A DNA stretch of 64,000 nucleotides from Actinomycetales bacterium (GTDB lineage Bacteria > Actinomycetota > Actinomycetes > Actinomycetales > Actinomycetaceae): the NCBI GenBank assembly GCA_015655375.1, contig JAATFD010000024.1, positions 37,910 to 101,909 on the forward strand. The letters are read 5' to 3'. Below, one piece after another: positions 33,945-42,971 of this stretch (positions are counted from its first letter, which is position 1; each line of letters starts with the position of its first letter). The position numbers and the translations under genes were made by a program. The notes beneath the pieces are model-generated. The model made no database searches, was not told where the DNA came from, and saw only the letters and a list, made by a program, of their open reading frames with translations.

Positions 33945-34862
33945 ATGCGCGCCATCAGGACCGCTGCCACGCTCGCCCTCGTCGCGAGCACGTCCCTCGC
34001 AGTCACCGCCTGCTCGTCCTCCGATCCCCTGTCCACGGCTTCGTCAGACACCGACTCCGAGGCCCCGTCCTCGATCACCATCGGTTCGGCTGACTTCGCC
34101 GAAAGCCAGCTCATCGCACAGATCTATTCCCTGGGACTGCAGAAGGCCGGCGTCGAGGTCGACGAGAAGTTCAACATTGGCAGTCGCGAGGTCTACATGC
34201 AGGCTCTCCAGGATGGGTCAATCGACCTCGTGCCCGAATACTCGGGATCGTTGTTGACCTTCCTCGACAAATCGGCATCCGCTTCGGACACGCAGAGCGT
34301 CCTGGACCAACTCGGCTCCGTCCTTCCCGACGGCTTTTCCTTGCTCGACGCGGCGCCTGCGGAAGATCGCGACGCGATCGCGGTAACCAAGAAGTTCGCC
34401 GATGACAATTCGGTGACCTCGATCTCTGACCTCCTTCCGTTGGCGTCCTCGATCAGTCTGGGCGGCCCCTCGGAGTGGAAAGAACGCCACGACGGCCTGC
34501 TCGGGTTGCAGGAGGTCTACGGCCTGCAGTTCAAGCAGTTTGAGACCCTCGATGCGGGTGGGCCCCTGACCCTGTCGGCGCTGTCCGGAGGTCAGATCCA
34601 GGCCGGTGACATGTTCACGTCGGATCCCTCGATCGAGGACAATGGGCTGGTCGCGCTGAGCGATGACAAGAACCTGTTCCCAGCGGCGAATGTCGTCCCG
34701 GTGATTCGCGAGTCTGCGGCCACTGACACGGTCTCTCAGGCCCTCAACGCCATCTCGGCCAAGTTGACGACTGAAGAACTCGTCGTGATGAACCGGAAGG
34801 TCAACGCCGGCGACGACATCACGTTCGTGGCGCAGGACTGGCTCGACGACCAGGGGCTGTGA
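33945..34862 (+). CDS. OpuC/ProX-type substrate-binding lipoprotein
   Basis: 305-aa binding protein. Signal peptide and lipobox 'VTACS', then the cluster-F (OpuAC/ProX) pattern 'ITIGSADFAESQLIAQIYSLGLQKAG', 'NIGSREVYMQALQDGSIDLVPEYSGSLL'. This class binds trimethylammonium compounds such as glycine betaine, carnitine and, in EgtU, ergothioneine. Which aromatic residues form the cage cannot be resolved here. RBS GAAAGGTTTC. Located among hut genes; ergothioneine or hercynine are candidate ligands. Confidence 0.82.
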   Translation: MRAIRTAATLALVASTSLAVTACSSSDPLSTASSDTDSEAPSSITIGSADFAESQLIAQIYSLGLQKAGVEVDEKFNIGSREVYMQALQDGSIDLVPEYSGSLLTFLDKSASASDTQSVLDQLGSVLPDGFSLLDAAPAEDRDAIAVTKKFADDNSVTSISDLLPLASSISLGGPSEWKERHDGLLGLQEVYGLQFKQFETLDAGGPLTLSALSGGQIQAGDMFTSDPSIEDNGLVALSDDKNLFPAANVVPVIRESAATDTVSQALNAISAKLTTEELVVMNRKVNAGDDITFVAQDWLDDQGL

Positions 34863-34918
34863 GGGCCACTGGTGGGGCATCGACGTGCGAAGGCGAGCAG
34901 GGGAAGGAAGCACGACTC

Positions 34919-35632
34919 ATGACAGAATCCAGTTCGACGAGCCAGACGCGGTCCGTGGACCGCGCGCTCGATCTGCTGACAATCGTGTGCGAGAGCGGCG
35001 GGGTCTCCCTCAGCGAGTGCGCCAGGGGCGCGGGCCTGCCCCTGAGCTCGACGCAGCGCCTTCTTCAGTCCTTGGTCTCGGGCCAGTTCATCACCCGGGA
35101 CCGCGAGGGTCTGTTCCGGCCGGGCTTCCTCATGATGAAGCTGGGGGCGGCGAGCCTGAGTCAGGACAACCTGATCTGGGTCGCGTCGCGTCACATGCGC
35201 GAACTGGTCCGACGCACCGGAGAATCGGTGTACCTGGCCGTGGAGGGAACCGCGCAATACGGGCTCTACATCCACGTCATCGAGGGAACGCATTCGATCC
35301 GGCACGCCAACTGGGTCGGACGCACTGTTCCGCTGGCGGGATCGGCCGTTGGCCATGCCTTGCTCGGAAAGGTTCCACCCGGCGACTTCACGTCGATCGA
35401 TGCGGTGGTCGAACCGGATGTCACGGCGATTGCAGCCGGGATTTACCGAGGCGAACACGTATGGGCCGCACTGAACCTGCTGGTGCCGAGCTATCGCATG
35501 AATCCCGAGAAAGTGACGAAGTTCGGCTCGGCCCTCGCCGAGGCCGCCCAGGCGATCTCAGCGAACTTCTCCGGGGCCACCACGACCCCACACGGCCCCG
35601 ACGCCGTGTCGACAGACAGCGAGGAACTGTGA
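34919..35632 (+). CDS. IclR-family transcriptional regulator of the hut/OpuC locus
   Basis: 237-aa regulator. Winged helix at ~residues 10-75 ('SVDRALDLLTIVCESGGVSLSECARGAGLPLSSTQRLL') and an IclR effector domain ('ASRHMRELVRRTGESVYLAVEG', 'HSIRHANWVGRTVPLAGSAVGHALLG'). ATG 34919 with GGAAGGAAG upstream is preferred to the GTG at 34859. It overlaps the amidohydrolase gene by 4 bp (GTGA) and thus belongs to the OpuC-hut operon it probably controls. Confidence 0.85.
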   Translation: MTESSSTSQTRSVDRALDLLTIVCESGGVSLSECARGAGLPLSSTQRLLQSLVSGQFITRDREGLFRPGFLMMKLGAASLSQDNLIWVASRHMRELVRRTGESVYLAVEGTAQYGLYIHVIEGTHSIRHANWVGRTVPLAGSAVGHALLGKVPPGDFTSIDAVVEPDVTAIAAGIYRGEHVWAALNLLVPSYRMNPEKVTKFGSALAEAAQAISANFSGATTTPHGPDAVSTDSEEL

Positions 35633-36903
35633 ACACCACTGAACAAGTGACGCTTCCACCCTTTTGGCAGGGCGCGTCGATTCCGACGGGCGAGGACGCG
35701 GAGATCGCGGAAGAGCTGTGTCGGATGTTCATCCAGATCGAGGCGATCGGCGGACCCGGCAAAGACCGGACCCAGGGGTACCACCGTTCGGCGTGGACTC
35801 CGGAGGACCTGCGCCTGCGCGCCTGGTTCGCCGCGGAGGCCGGCGCACGCGGCCTGAAGGTCGTCGTCGATCGTGCGGGAAACCAATGGGCCTGGTGGGG
35901 GGAGCCCCGGATCGACGCCCCGGGCATCTCGACGGGATCCCATCTGGACTCGGTTCCCGCAGGCGGCGCCTTCGACGGTCCGCTCGGAGTGCTGTCTGCC
36001 TTCGCCGCGCTCGGATGGATGCACCGTCACGCCATCAGTGTCCGCCGGCCCCTCGCCATCGTGAACTTCTCCGACGAGGAGGGCGCGCGCTTCGGGATCG
36101 CCTGCATCGGTTCGCGCGCCATCACGGATGCCATCTCGGCCTCCACGATCCTGGAGCTCGAAGACTCCGATGGCACGTCGCAGCGAGAGGCCTTGAGCGC
36201 AGCGGGGATCCCAACCGCCGACTACGGACGGGATCCGCAGGCGCTGGCCCTCACGTCGGCACATCTCGAGCTCCATGTCGAACAAGGACGATTTTTGGCG
36301 GACCGGGATCTGCCGGTGGGCGTTGCGACGCTCATCTGGCCACACGGGCGATGGCGCATCGACGTCGAGGGCGTGGCCAACCACGCCGGCACCACACCGA
36401 TGGAGGGGCGTCGGGACGCCCTCGTCGCGGCAACACGGGTCATCGACACCGTCAATCGATCGGCGACCATCCACCATGCGCGTGGCACCGTGGGCCGGAT
36501 TCGCGTGGAACCCGGCGGCACGAACGTCATTCCATCCGCCGTCACGCTCTGGGTCGACGTTCGCGCCGAGGACGATGCGACTCTGGAGGCGATTCTCGCC
36601 GATCTGGACGAATGGTCCCCGGTCTGCGAGTCTCGGACACCGGCCACCCACTTCGACGCGACCGTGCGAACGGACGTCTCGTCCGCGCTGGAGGCCGAGG
36701 GGATTCCGACCACCCCCATGGCAACGGCAGCCGGCCACGACGCGGGCATCCTGCAGGATGCTGGGGTTCCGGCGGGCATGGTCTTCGTCCGCAACTCCAA
36801 CGGCTTCTCCCACACTCCCCAGGAGCACGCCACGCTGGACGACTGCGTGGCAGGAGTCCATGCTCTGGTCGCCGCGTTGAACGCATTGGGGGATCGGCCA
36901 TGA
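35629..36903 (+). CDS. Allantoate-amidohydrolase/N-carbamoylase-like M20 enzyme, probable N-formylglutamate amidohydrolase
   Basis: 424-aa binuclear metal hydrolase. Motifs: 'STGSHLDSVPAGGAFDGPLGVLSA', 'NFSDEEGARFGIACIGSRA', 'LELHVEQGRFLADRDLPVGV', 'GVANHAGTTPMEGRRDAL', 'AGHDAGILQDAGVPAGMVFVR', 'GFSHTPQE'. The family cleaves N-carbamoyl or ureido groups. No HutG is present, and an allantoate-amidohydrolase homologue lies in the same position beside hutU/hutF/hutI in Streptomyces, so it likely releases glutamate from N-formylglutamate made by HutF. N-carbamoylglutamate, the intermediate of ergothioneine breakdown, is a second possibility. GTGA and ATGA overlaps link it to iclR and hutF. Confidence 0.8.
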   Translation: MNTTEQVTLPPFWQGASIPTGEDAEIAEELCRMFIQIEAIGGPGKDRTQGYHRSAWTPEDLRLRAWFAAEAGARGLKVVVDRAGNQWAWWGEPRIDAPGISTGSHLDSVPAGGAFDGPLGVLSAFAALGWMHRHAISVRRPLAIVNFSDEEGARFGIACIGSRAITDAISASTILELEDSDGTSQREALSAAGIPTADYGRDPQALALTSAHLELHVEQGRFLADRDLPVGVATLIWPHGRWRIDVEGVANHAGTTPMEGRRDALVAATRVIDTVNRSATIHHARGTVGRIRVEPGGTNVIPSAVTLWVDVRAEDDATLEAILADLDEWSPVCESRTPATHFDATVRTDVSSALEAEGIPTTPMATAAGHDAGILQDAGVPAGMVFVRNSNGFSHTPQEHATLDDCVAGVHALVAALNALGDRP

Positions 36904-38228
36904 CGACGATGTGGTGCGAGCACGGGTGGCTCGAGGACGGGCCCGTCTGGGGGGTGCGTCTGGAGACGGACGGATCCACGATCACCGCCTGCGAGACGGG
37001 CGTTGCGCCGAGCGAGGGAGACCGGATCCTCGACGGACTGGTCATCCCGGGAATGGCCGACTGCCACTCCCATACCTTCCACCGCGCACTGCGGGGCGCC
37101 CGCGAGACCGGCAGCACCTTCTGGTCGTGGCGCTCGACGATGTACAAGATCGCCGGGTCGCTGACCCCGGAGTCGTATTACGACTACGCCCGCGGCGTGT
37201 ATGCGGAGATGCTCGCGGCCGGTTATACGTGTTTGGGCGAGTTCCATTACGTGCACCATCAGAGCGACGGGACCCCCTACGTTGACCCCCACGCCATGGA
37301 CGAGGCGCTGATCGCTGCCGCCGAAGACACGGGGATCCGGCTCACGCTTCTCGACACCCTCTATCTGTCGTCGGGCTTCGGCTCGCCCCTCCAGGCCGAG
37401 CAGCTCCGCTTCGGAGATGCCTCGGTGGAGGAGTGGATCCGCCGCGTCGACGCCCTGGGCGATGCGATCTCCCTGCACCCGCATGCTCGCCTGGGCGCCG
37501 CGATCCATTCAGTTCGGGCGGTTGGTCCCGACGATGCGGCTCGCGTGGCGCGCTGGGCTGTCGAGGCGGGCGCACCCCTGCACGTCCATGTCTCCGAGCA
37601 GGTCAAGGAGAACACCGACTGCGAGCGGGTCTTCGGGATGACGCCGACGCGCCTCCTAGGCGAGGCTGGCGTCTGGGAGGCCAATGCCACGGCCGTCCAC
37701 GCAACTCATCTGAGCGATGCCGACATCGCCGAACTCGGCCGACATGCCGTCACGGTTTGTCTGTGCCCGACGACCGAGGCCGACCTTGGCGACGGAATCG
37801 GCCCTGCGCGGGCGCTGCGGGATGCGGGTGCAGCGCTCAGCCTCGGCAGCGACGAGAACGTCGTCATCGATCCCTTCGAGGAGATCCAGTCCCTGGAGCG
37901 CGGCGAGCGTCTGACATCCCAGAGCCGCGAGGTGTTCGGCGCAAACGATCTGATGAGGGCGCTGTGCTCCGACGGATACCGGAGCCTTGGATGGTCAGGG
38001 GGCGCCCTCGAAGTAGGGGCTCCCGTGGACCTCGTCCAACTCGACCTCGGATCCACGCGACTGGCAGGTGTCGACCTCGCTCGGGTTCCGCTGCACGCTC
38101 GGTCCGAGGACGTCCGGCGCGTCTGGGTCGATGGACGCGAAGTGGTCTGCGAGGGCCGACACCGCACGGTGGATTCACGAGAGCCCCTGGAGCGGTTGGG
38201 GCGCCAACTGAGAGCGAGCACACGATGA
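36900..38228 (+). CDS. hutF: Formimidoylglutamate deiminase
   Basis: 442-aa amidohydrolase-superfamily enzyme that converts N-formimino-L-glutamate to N-formyl-L-glutamate plus ammonia. 'GLVIPGMADCHSHTFHRALRG' carries the metal-binding His pair and the HutF-type sequence; 'SLHPHARLGAAIHSVRAV', 'PLHVHVSEQVKENTDC', 'TAVHATHLS' and 'LSLGSDENVVIDPFEEIQ' follow. Overlaps by 4 bp with the genes on both sides. Its presence shows the five-step (HutF) variant of histidine degradation. Confidence 0.92.
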   Translation: MTTMWCEHGWLEDGPVWGVRLETDGSTITACETGVAPSEGDRILDGLVIPGMADCHSHTFHRALRGARETGSTFWSWRSTMYKIAGSLTPESYYDYARGVYAEMLAAGYTCLGEFHYVHHQSDGTPYVDPHAMDEALIAAAEDTGIRLTLLDTLYLSSGFGSPLQAEQLRFGDASVEEWIRRVDALGDAISLHPHARLGAAIHSVRAVGPDDAARVARWAVEAGAPLHVHVSEQVKENTDCERVFGMTPTRLLGEAGVWEANATAVHATHLSDADIAELGRHAVTVCLCPTTEADLGDGIGPARALRDAGAALSLGSDENVVIDPFEEIQSLERGERLTSQSREVFGANDLMRALCSDGYRSLGWSGGALEVGAPVDLVQLDLGSTRLAGVDLARVPLHARSEDVRRVWVDGREVVCEGRHRTVDSREPLERLGRQLRASTR

Positions 38229-39412
38229 CCTCGACCGCCATCACGGGAATCACCGAACTGGTGACGAATGATCCCACTACTGGGGAAGGAGCACTGGGGA
38301 TCCTCCACGATGCCGCCCTCGTCCTCGAGGACGAGAGGGTGGCCTGGGTCGGGCCACGCGCCGACTGCCCTCCGGCGGACCGGGGTCGCGACCTCGGCGA
38401 GAGGAGCGTCGTCCCGGGATTCGTCGACGCCCATACGCACCTGATCTTCGCCGGGGATCGATGCCACGAGTTCGTCGCCCGCCTGACGGGCCAGCCCTAC
38501 GACGGCCGGGGGATCTCCGAGACGGTCGACGCCACGCACGACGCCAGCGACGACGACTTGCGTGCTCTCCTCCGCGCGCGTGTGGCCGAACTGCGCGGGC
38601 AGGGAACGACGACCTGGGAGATCAAAAGCGGATACGGGCTGAACACGCGGGACGAGACCCGGCTGCTTCGTCTGGCCGGTGAGTTCACGACCGAGACGAC
38701 CTACTTGGGTGGACACGCCGTTCCCGCAGCTCTGCGTGACCATCGAGAGGCCTACGTTGACCTTGTCGTCGGCCCCATGCTCGAGGCTTGCGCTCCTCTG
38801 GCCCGATGGGTCGATGTCTTCTGCGAACCGGCCTCGCCCGTGGCCTTCGACGGGGAGGAATCCCGCATCATCCTTGAGGCCGGGATTCGCGCTGGTCTGG
38901 CACCCCGGGTGCATGGCAACCAGTTGGGGGAGGGTCCGGGTGCGCGCCTGTCCGTCGAGGTCGGAGCGGCCAGCCTCGACCATGCGACGTATCTCAGCGA
39001 TGAAGACGTGGACCTGCTGGCCGATGCCGCCCCCGAGGGGGGACCTGTTGTCACGTTCCTTCCACTGGTTGAATACGCCACCGGACACGCGTTCCCCGAT
39101 GCTCGCCGGGTGCTCGATCGGGGCGTCACCGTCGCGCTGGCTTCCGACTGCAATCCGGGGACGAACGCGTCCAGCTCACTGCCCCTGGCGATGTCCCTGG
39201 CCGTGCGCCACATGGGGATGACTCCACATGAGGCGCTGTGGTCGGCGACAGCCGGAGGCGCGGCGGCCCTCCGGCGCACGGACGTCGGCAGGCTCGTCCC
39301 CGGAGCTCGCGCCGACCTCGCCGTCATCGACGCGCCCACTTTCCTTCACCTGTTCTACCGGCCCGGGGTCCCGCTCGTCCGGGCTCTCGACGACGACCAT
39401 TTCGCTTGCTGA
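38225..39412 (+). CDS. hutI: Imidazolonepropionase
   Basis: 395-aa metal-dependent amidohydrolase that opens 4-imidazolone-5-propionate to N-formimino-L-glutamate. 'VVPGFVDAHTHLIFAGDRCHEFVARLTGQPY', 'TTTWEIKSGYGLN', 'TTYLGGHAVP', 'PRVHGNQLGEGPG', 'LASDCNPGTNASSSLPLAM'. Typical length. ATGA overlap with hutF; 10-bp gap with RBS GAGGAG to hutU. Confidence 0.95.
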   Translation: MTSTAITGITELVTNDPTTGEGALGILHDAALVLEDERVAWVGPRADCPPADRGRDLGERSVVPGFVDAHTHLIFAGDRCHEFVARLTGQPYDGRGISETVDATHDASDDDLRALLRARVAELRGQGTTTWEIKSGYGLNTRDETRLLRLAGEFTTETTYLGGHAVPAALRDHREAYVDLVVGPMLEACAPLARWVDVFCEPASPVAFDGEESRIILEAGIRAGLAPRVHGNQLGEGPGARLSVEVGAASLDHATYLSDEDVDLLADAAPEGGPVVTFLPLVEYATGHAFPDARRVLDRGVTVALASDCNPGTNASSSLPLAMSLAVRHMGMTPHEALWSATAGGAAALRRTDVGRLVPGARADLAVIDAPTFLHLFYRPGVPLVRALDDDHFAC

Positions 39413-39422
39413 GGAGCATTTC

Positions 39423-41438
39423 ATGACTGACACGCATCGCCCCTTCACCGTCGGGCCGCTCGACGAGTTGCCGGAGCCGCTCGCTTTCGACCCAGACATC
39501 CGCCGGGCGCCCTCGCGTGGATTCCGCCTGAGCCGCGACCAGACGTCGCTCGCCGTCCAGAACGCGCTGCGCTACATCGACCCGAGCCTCCACGAGGCGG
39601 TGATCCCCGAGTTCCTCGACGAGCTGACGACCTACGGGCGCATCTACGGCTACCGCTTCCGCCCGGCCCGGCCCCTGCACGGGCGTCCGATCGACGAGTA
39701 CGAAGGACGGTGCCTGGCCGGGCGGGCCTTCCAGGTCATGATCGACAACAACCTCGATCCGGCGGTCGCTCTCTACCCCTATGAGCTGGTCACCTACGGG
39801 GAGACGGGCTCGGTGTGCCACGACTGGATGCAGTACCAGATCATCACTCGCTACCTCCAGCTGATGACGGAGGAGCAGACCCTGGTTCTCGAGTCCGGTC
39901 ACCCCCTGGGGCTGTTCCCCTCGAGCCCGGATTCGCCGCGTGTGATCATCACCAACGGGCTGATGGTCGGGATGTTCGACGACCACGACAACTGGGAGAT
40001 CGCGGAGGAGATGGGAGTCGCGAACTACGGTCAGATGACGGCTGGCGGCTGGATGTACATCGGTCCGCAGGGAATCGTTCACGGCACCTACAACACGCTC
40101 CTCAACGCCGGACGGAAGTACCTGGGCGTCGGCGATGACGACGACCTGGCCGGACATCTGTTCGTCTCCTCCGGTCTCGGTGGGATGAGCGGTGCCCAGC
40201 CCAAGGCGATGACGTTGGCGGGTGGCGTCTCGATCGTCGCCGAGGTCGACCTCTCTCGGATCATGACGCGCGTCACGCAGGGCTGGGTCGATGAGGTCGT
40301 GGACGATCCCGCCGAGGCCTTCACTCACGCCGGGGAAGCACTCGACCGACTCGAAGCTCATTCGATCGCCTACCACGGCAACGTCGTCGACCTGCTGCGC
40401 TTTGCCCTCGATCACGACGTGACGATCGATCTGCTCTCCGACCAGACCTCCTGCCACGAGGCCCATTCGGGTGGGTATTGCCCGGTCGGGGTCTCCTTTG
40501 AGGAACGAACCCAGTTGCTCGCTGAGGACCCCAGTCTCTTCGCCAAGCTCGTCGACGAGGGGCTGGTCACCCACATTCGCTTGGTGGAGCAGCTCCACGA
40601 ACGAGGAACCTACTTCTTCGACTACGGCAATTCCTTCCTCAAGTCCTGCTTCGATGCGGGTGCCACCGAGCTGTCGGGCAACGGCGTGGACGACAAGGAT
40701 GGCTTCGTCCTGCCCTCCTACGTCGAGGACATCATGGGGCCCCATCTCTTCGACTACGGATACGGCCCCTTCCGGTGGGTCTGCCTGTCGGGCAAAGACG
40801 AGGACCTGCATGCGACGGACATGGCCGCGATGGACTGCATTGATCCCGATCGGCGTCCCCAGGACCGCGACAACTGGAACTGGATCCGCACTGCCGAGGA
40901 CGCTCACTTGGTCGTCGGCACCAAGGCGCGGATCCTCTACCAGGACATGGAAGGGCGGGTCCGCATCGCGCTGCGCTTCAACCAGATGGTGCGCGAGGAC
41001 GAGATCGGCCCGGTCATGATCGGACGCGATCACCATGACGTCTCCGGCACGGACTCCCCGTTCCGTGAGACCGCGAACATCCGTGACGGCTCGAACGTCA
41101 TGGCCGACATGGCGGTGCAGACCTTCGCTGGCAACGCGGCACGCGGCATGAGCCTGGTCGCCCTGCACAATGGCGGCGGCGTCGGGATCGGGCGCTCGAT
41201 CAACGGAGGATTCGGCTTGGTGCTCGACGGATCCGAGCATGTCGATTCCGTCATCCGTTCCTCCCTGTTGTGGGACGTCATGAGCGGCGTCGCACGACGG
41301 GCGTGGGCACGCAATCCGCATTCGATCGAGGTCGTCGAGGATTTCAACGAGCGGTATGCGAAGACCTCGCACATCACCGAGGCGAGCGTGGCAGACACCG
41401 AACTCGTCAACTCGTTTGTCGATCAGATCTTCGGATGA
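39423..41438 (+). CDS. hutU: Urocanate hydratase, long (animal-type) form
   Basis: 671-aa NAD-dependent enzyme turning urocanate into 4-imidazolone-5-propionate. NAD-site region 'YGQMTAGGWMYIGPQGIVHGTYNTL', 'GLGGMSGAQPKAMTLAGG', and near the C-terminus 'MIGRDHHDVSGTDSPFRET' and 'LVALHNGGGVGIGRSINGG'. It is ~115 residues longer than the ~555-aa enterobacterial/Pseudomonas form and resembles the vertebrate-like class in these motifs. Whether it also accepts thiourocanate is open; this matters because an ergothionase-like gene follows with a 4-bp overlap. Confidence 0.94.
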   Translation: MTDTHRPFTVGPLDELPEPLAFDPDIRRAPSRGFRLSRDQTSLAVQNALRYIDPSLHEAVIPEFLDELTTYGRIYGYRFRPARPLHGRPIDEYEGRCLAGRAFQVMIDNNLDPAVALYPYELVTYGETGSVCHDWMQYQIITRYLQLMTEEQTLVLESGHPLGLFPSSPDSPRVIITNGLMVGMFDDHDNWEIAEEMGVANYGQMTAGGWMYIGPQGIVHGTYNTLLNAGRKYLGVGDDDDLAGHLFVSSGLGGMSGAQPKAMTLAGGVSIVAEVDLSRIMTRVTQGWVDEVVDDPAEAFTHAGEALDRLEAHSIAYHGNVVDLLRFALDHDVTIDLLSDQTSCHEAHSGGYCPVGVSFEERTQLLAEDPSLFAKLVDEGLVTHIRLVEQLHERGTYFFDYGNSFLKSCFDAGATELSGNGVDDKDGFVLPSYVEDIMGPHLFDYGYGPFRWVCLSGKDEDLHATDMAAMDCIDPDRRPQDRDNWNWIRTAEDAHLVVGTKARILYQDMEGRVRIALRFNQMVREDEIGPVMIGRDHHDVSGTDSPFRETANIRDGSNVMADMAVQTFAGNAARGMSLVALHNGGGVGIGRSINGGFGLVLDGSEHVDSVIRSSLLWDVMSGVARRAWARNPHSIEVVEDFNERYAKTSHITEASVADTELVNSFVDQIFG

Positions 41439-42943
41439 CCGGCGCCGCGGGAGCCGACAGAACCCAAGGTGCAAAAGCCGGGTCGGCCAACTCTGTCACG
41501 GTCGACGGTCACCTGTCCCTGGACGGGATCTGGCGCATCGCCGAGGAGGGCGCATCGATCGTCCTCGACTCCGATTCCCTCGGCGCTGTCGAGAGCGCCC
41601 ATCGCGAGGCCGCGGAGATCCGCCGTGGTCACCCGGTCTACGGCCAATCGACGGGAGTCGGGGCGAACAAGACGGCGTCAGCGGCGGCCACCGACGGCAG
41701 CTGGGGGATGCGCTTGCTGCGCAGCCATGCCGCAGGTGCGGGTCGTGAGGCCTCGACCCGCGAAGTCCGCGCCATGCTGGTCGTCAGGCTCAACCAACTG
41801 TGTCTGCCGGGAAGTGGGATCGATCCGGAGGTCGTCCGGGCGCTGGCCGCCATGCTCGACGCGGGCGCGCTGCCCCGTGTCAGAATCGGAGACTCCGTTG
41901 GCACCGGAGACCTGTCCGCGCTCGCGGCCACGGCGCTGACGCTGGCTGGGGAGCGGGCGGCGAGCGCACCGGTCGAGCACCACGTGAAATTCGGTTCCGA
42001 CAGCGCGTTGCCCTTCATCAGTTCGAGTGCCCTGACGATCGGTCGGGCGGCCCTCCTGGTCCACGAGCTGGGTGAGCTGGAGGACGCGGCGCTCGGTGCC
42101 TACGCGTTGAGCTGCGCGGTTGTGCGCGCGAATATCCAACCGTTCGAACCTGTCGCCGTCCGCGCTCTCGCGATGCCTGAGGCGCAGGAGGTGGCGGCAC
42201 GCATGGGACCGTTGCTCGCGGGAGCATCCTGGTCGCCTCGCGCCATCCAAGACCGCTACGGCCTGCGGGCGTTCCTTCCCCGGCACGCCGTCGTCTCCCG
42301 GGCGATCGACCGATTGAGCACGCAGACCGTTGCCCTTGCGAATGTCTCTCAGGAGAACCCTCTTTTCGCATGCGGCGAGGTGCTCCACCACGGGGGATTC
42401 GTCCAGGCCGCGCTCGCGCACGAGCTTCGCTCGACGCTTGCGGCGCTCGCCCAGTCGACGACTCTGAGTCTCTCGCGCATCGCCATGCTCAACGATCCCC
42501 GATTCTCCGGTCTTCCGGCCTTCCTTAGCGCCGGTCCCGAGGGATCGTCGGGGACGATCATTCTTGAGTACATCGCGGGCGGGGCGGCGGGGGAGATCCT
42601 GGCCGCCCAGAGCGACGTGGACGCCCACCCCGTGGTCCTGTCCCTCGGGATGGAAGAAGATGCGAGCTTCGCGGGGACCCTGGTGGGAAACCTCGAACGC
42701 GGCGTGGAGGCCTGGCGCAGGCTCGTGGCCGTCGAGTTGCTCGAGGGCGCTCGAGCGATCAGTCTGTCGGGGACATCGGAGGGGCTGACGCCTGCGACCC
42801 GACGGATTCACCAGGCGATGGCGGACGTCGGGTGCCAGGCGGACGACCACGATCTCCAGGGCGAGGTCGACCGGGCGATCGCCCTCGTGTCCTCGGTTGC
42901 GCAGGTCGCCGTACGGGAGGCGCAAAGCGCCCATGAGCACTGA
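41435..42943 (+). CDS. Aromatic-amino-acid lyase homologue without MIO triad (ergothionase-like)
   Basis: 502-aa protein of the HAL/PAL fold. It keeps the N-terminal Tyr motif ('VYGQSTGVGANK') but where HutH has 'GSLGCSGDLAPLAH' it reads 'GDSVGTGDLSALAATALTLAGE': one residue is missing and the Ala/Cys-Ser-Gly triad that makes the MIO cofactor is absent. The 'QDAYSLRCSPQ' and 'MQEDHVSM' motifs are also changed ('IQDRYGLRAFLPRH', 'MEEDASFAGTL'). As I recall, ergothionases, which eliminate trimethylamine from ergothioneine, are MIO-less members of this fold. An OpuC-type betaine transporter and hutU lie in the same operon. Annotation as a second HutH would be misleading. Confidence 0.7.
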   Translation: MTGAAGADRTQGAKAGSANSVTVDGHLSLDGIWRIAEEGASIVLDSDSLGAVESAHREAAEIRRGHPVYGQSTGVGANKTASAAATDGSWGMRLLRSHAAGAGREASTREVRAMLVVRLNQLCLPGSGIDPEVVRALAAMLDAGALPRVRIGDSVGTGDLSALAATALTLAGERAASAPVEHHVKFGSDSALPFISSSALTIGRAALLVHELGELEDAALGAYALSCAVVRANIQPFEPVAVRALAMPEAQEVAARMGPLLAGASWSPRAIQDRYGLRAFLPRHAVVSRAIDRLSTQTVALANVSQENPLFACGEVLHHGGFVQAALAHELRSTLAALAQSTTLSLSRIAMLNDPRFSGLPAFLSAGPEGSSGTIILEYIAGGAAGEILAAQSDVDAHPVVLSLGMEEDASFAGTLVGNLERGVEAWRRLVAVELLEGARAISLSGTSEGLTPATRRIHQAMADVGCQADDHDLQGEVDRAIALVSSVAQVAVREAQSAHEH

Positions 42944-42971
42944 GGGGATTCAGCCGCGGAGGAACGGTGCG

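Noticed and set aside
35664-36899. 412-residue extension before hutF in the ORF track
   Set aside because: Shadow of the amidohydrolase gene; the true start is the ATGA overlap at 36900.
39324-41474. 716-aa minus-strand ORF opposite hutU
   Set aside because: Long open antisense frame produced by high GC; the sense strand is a complete urocanase.
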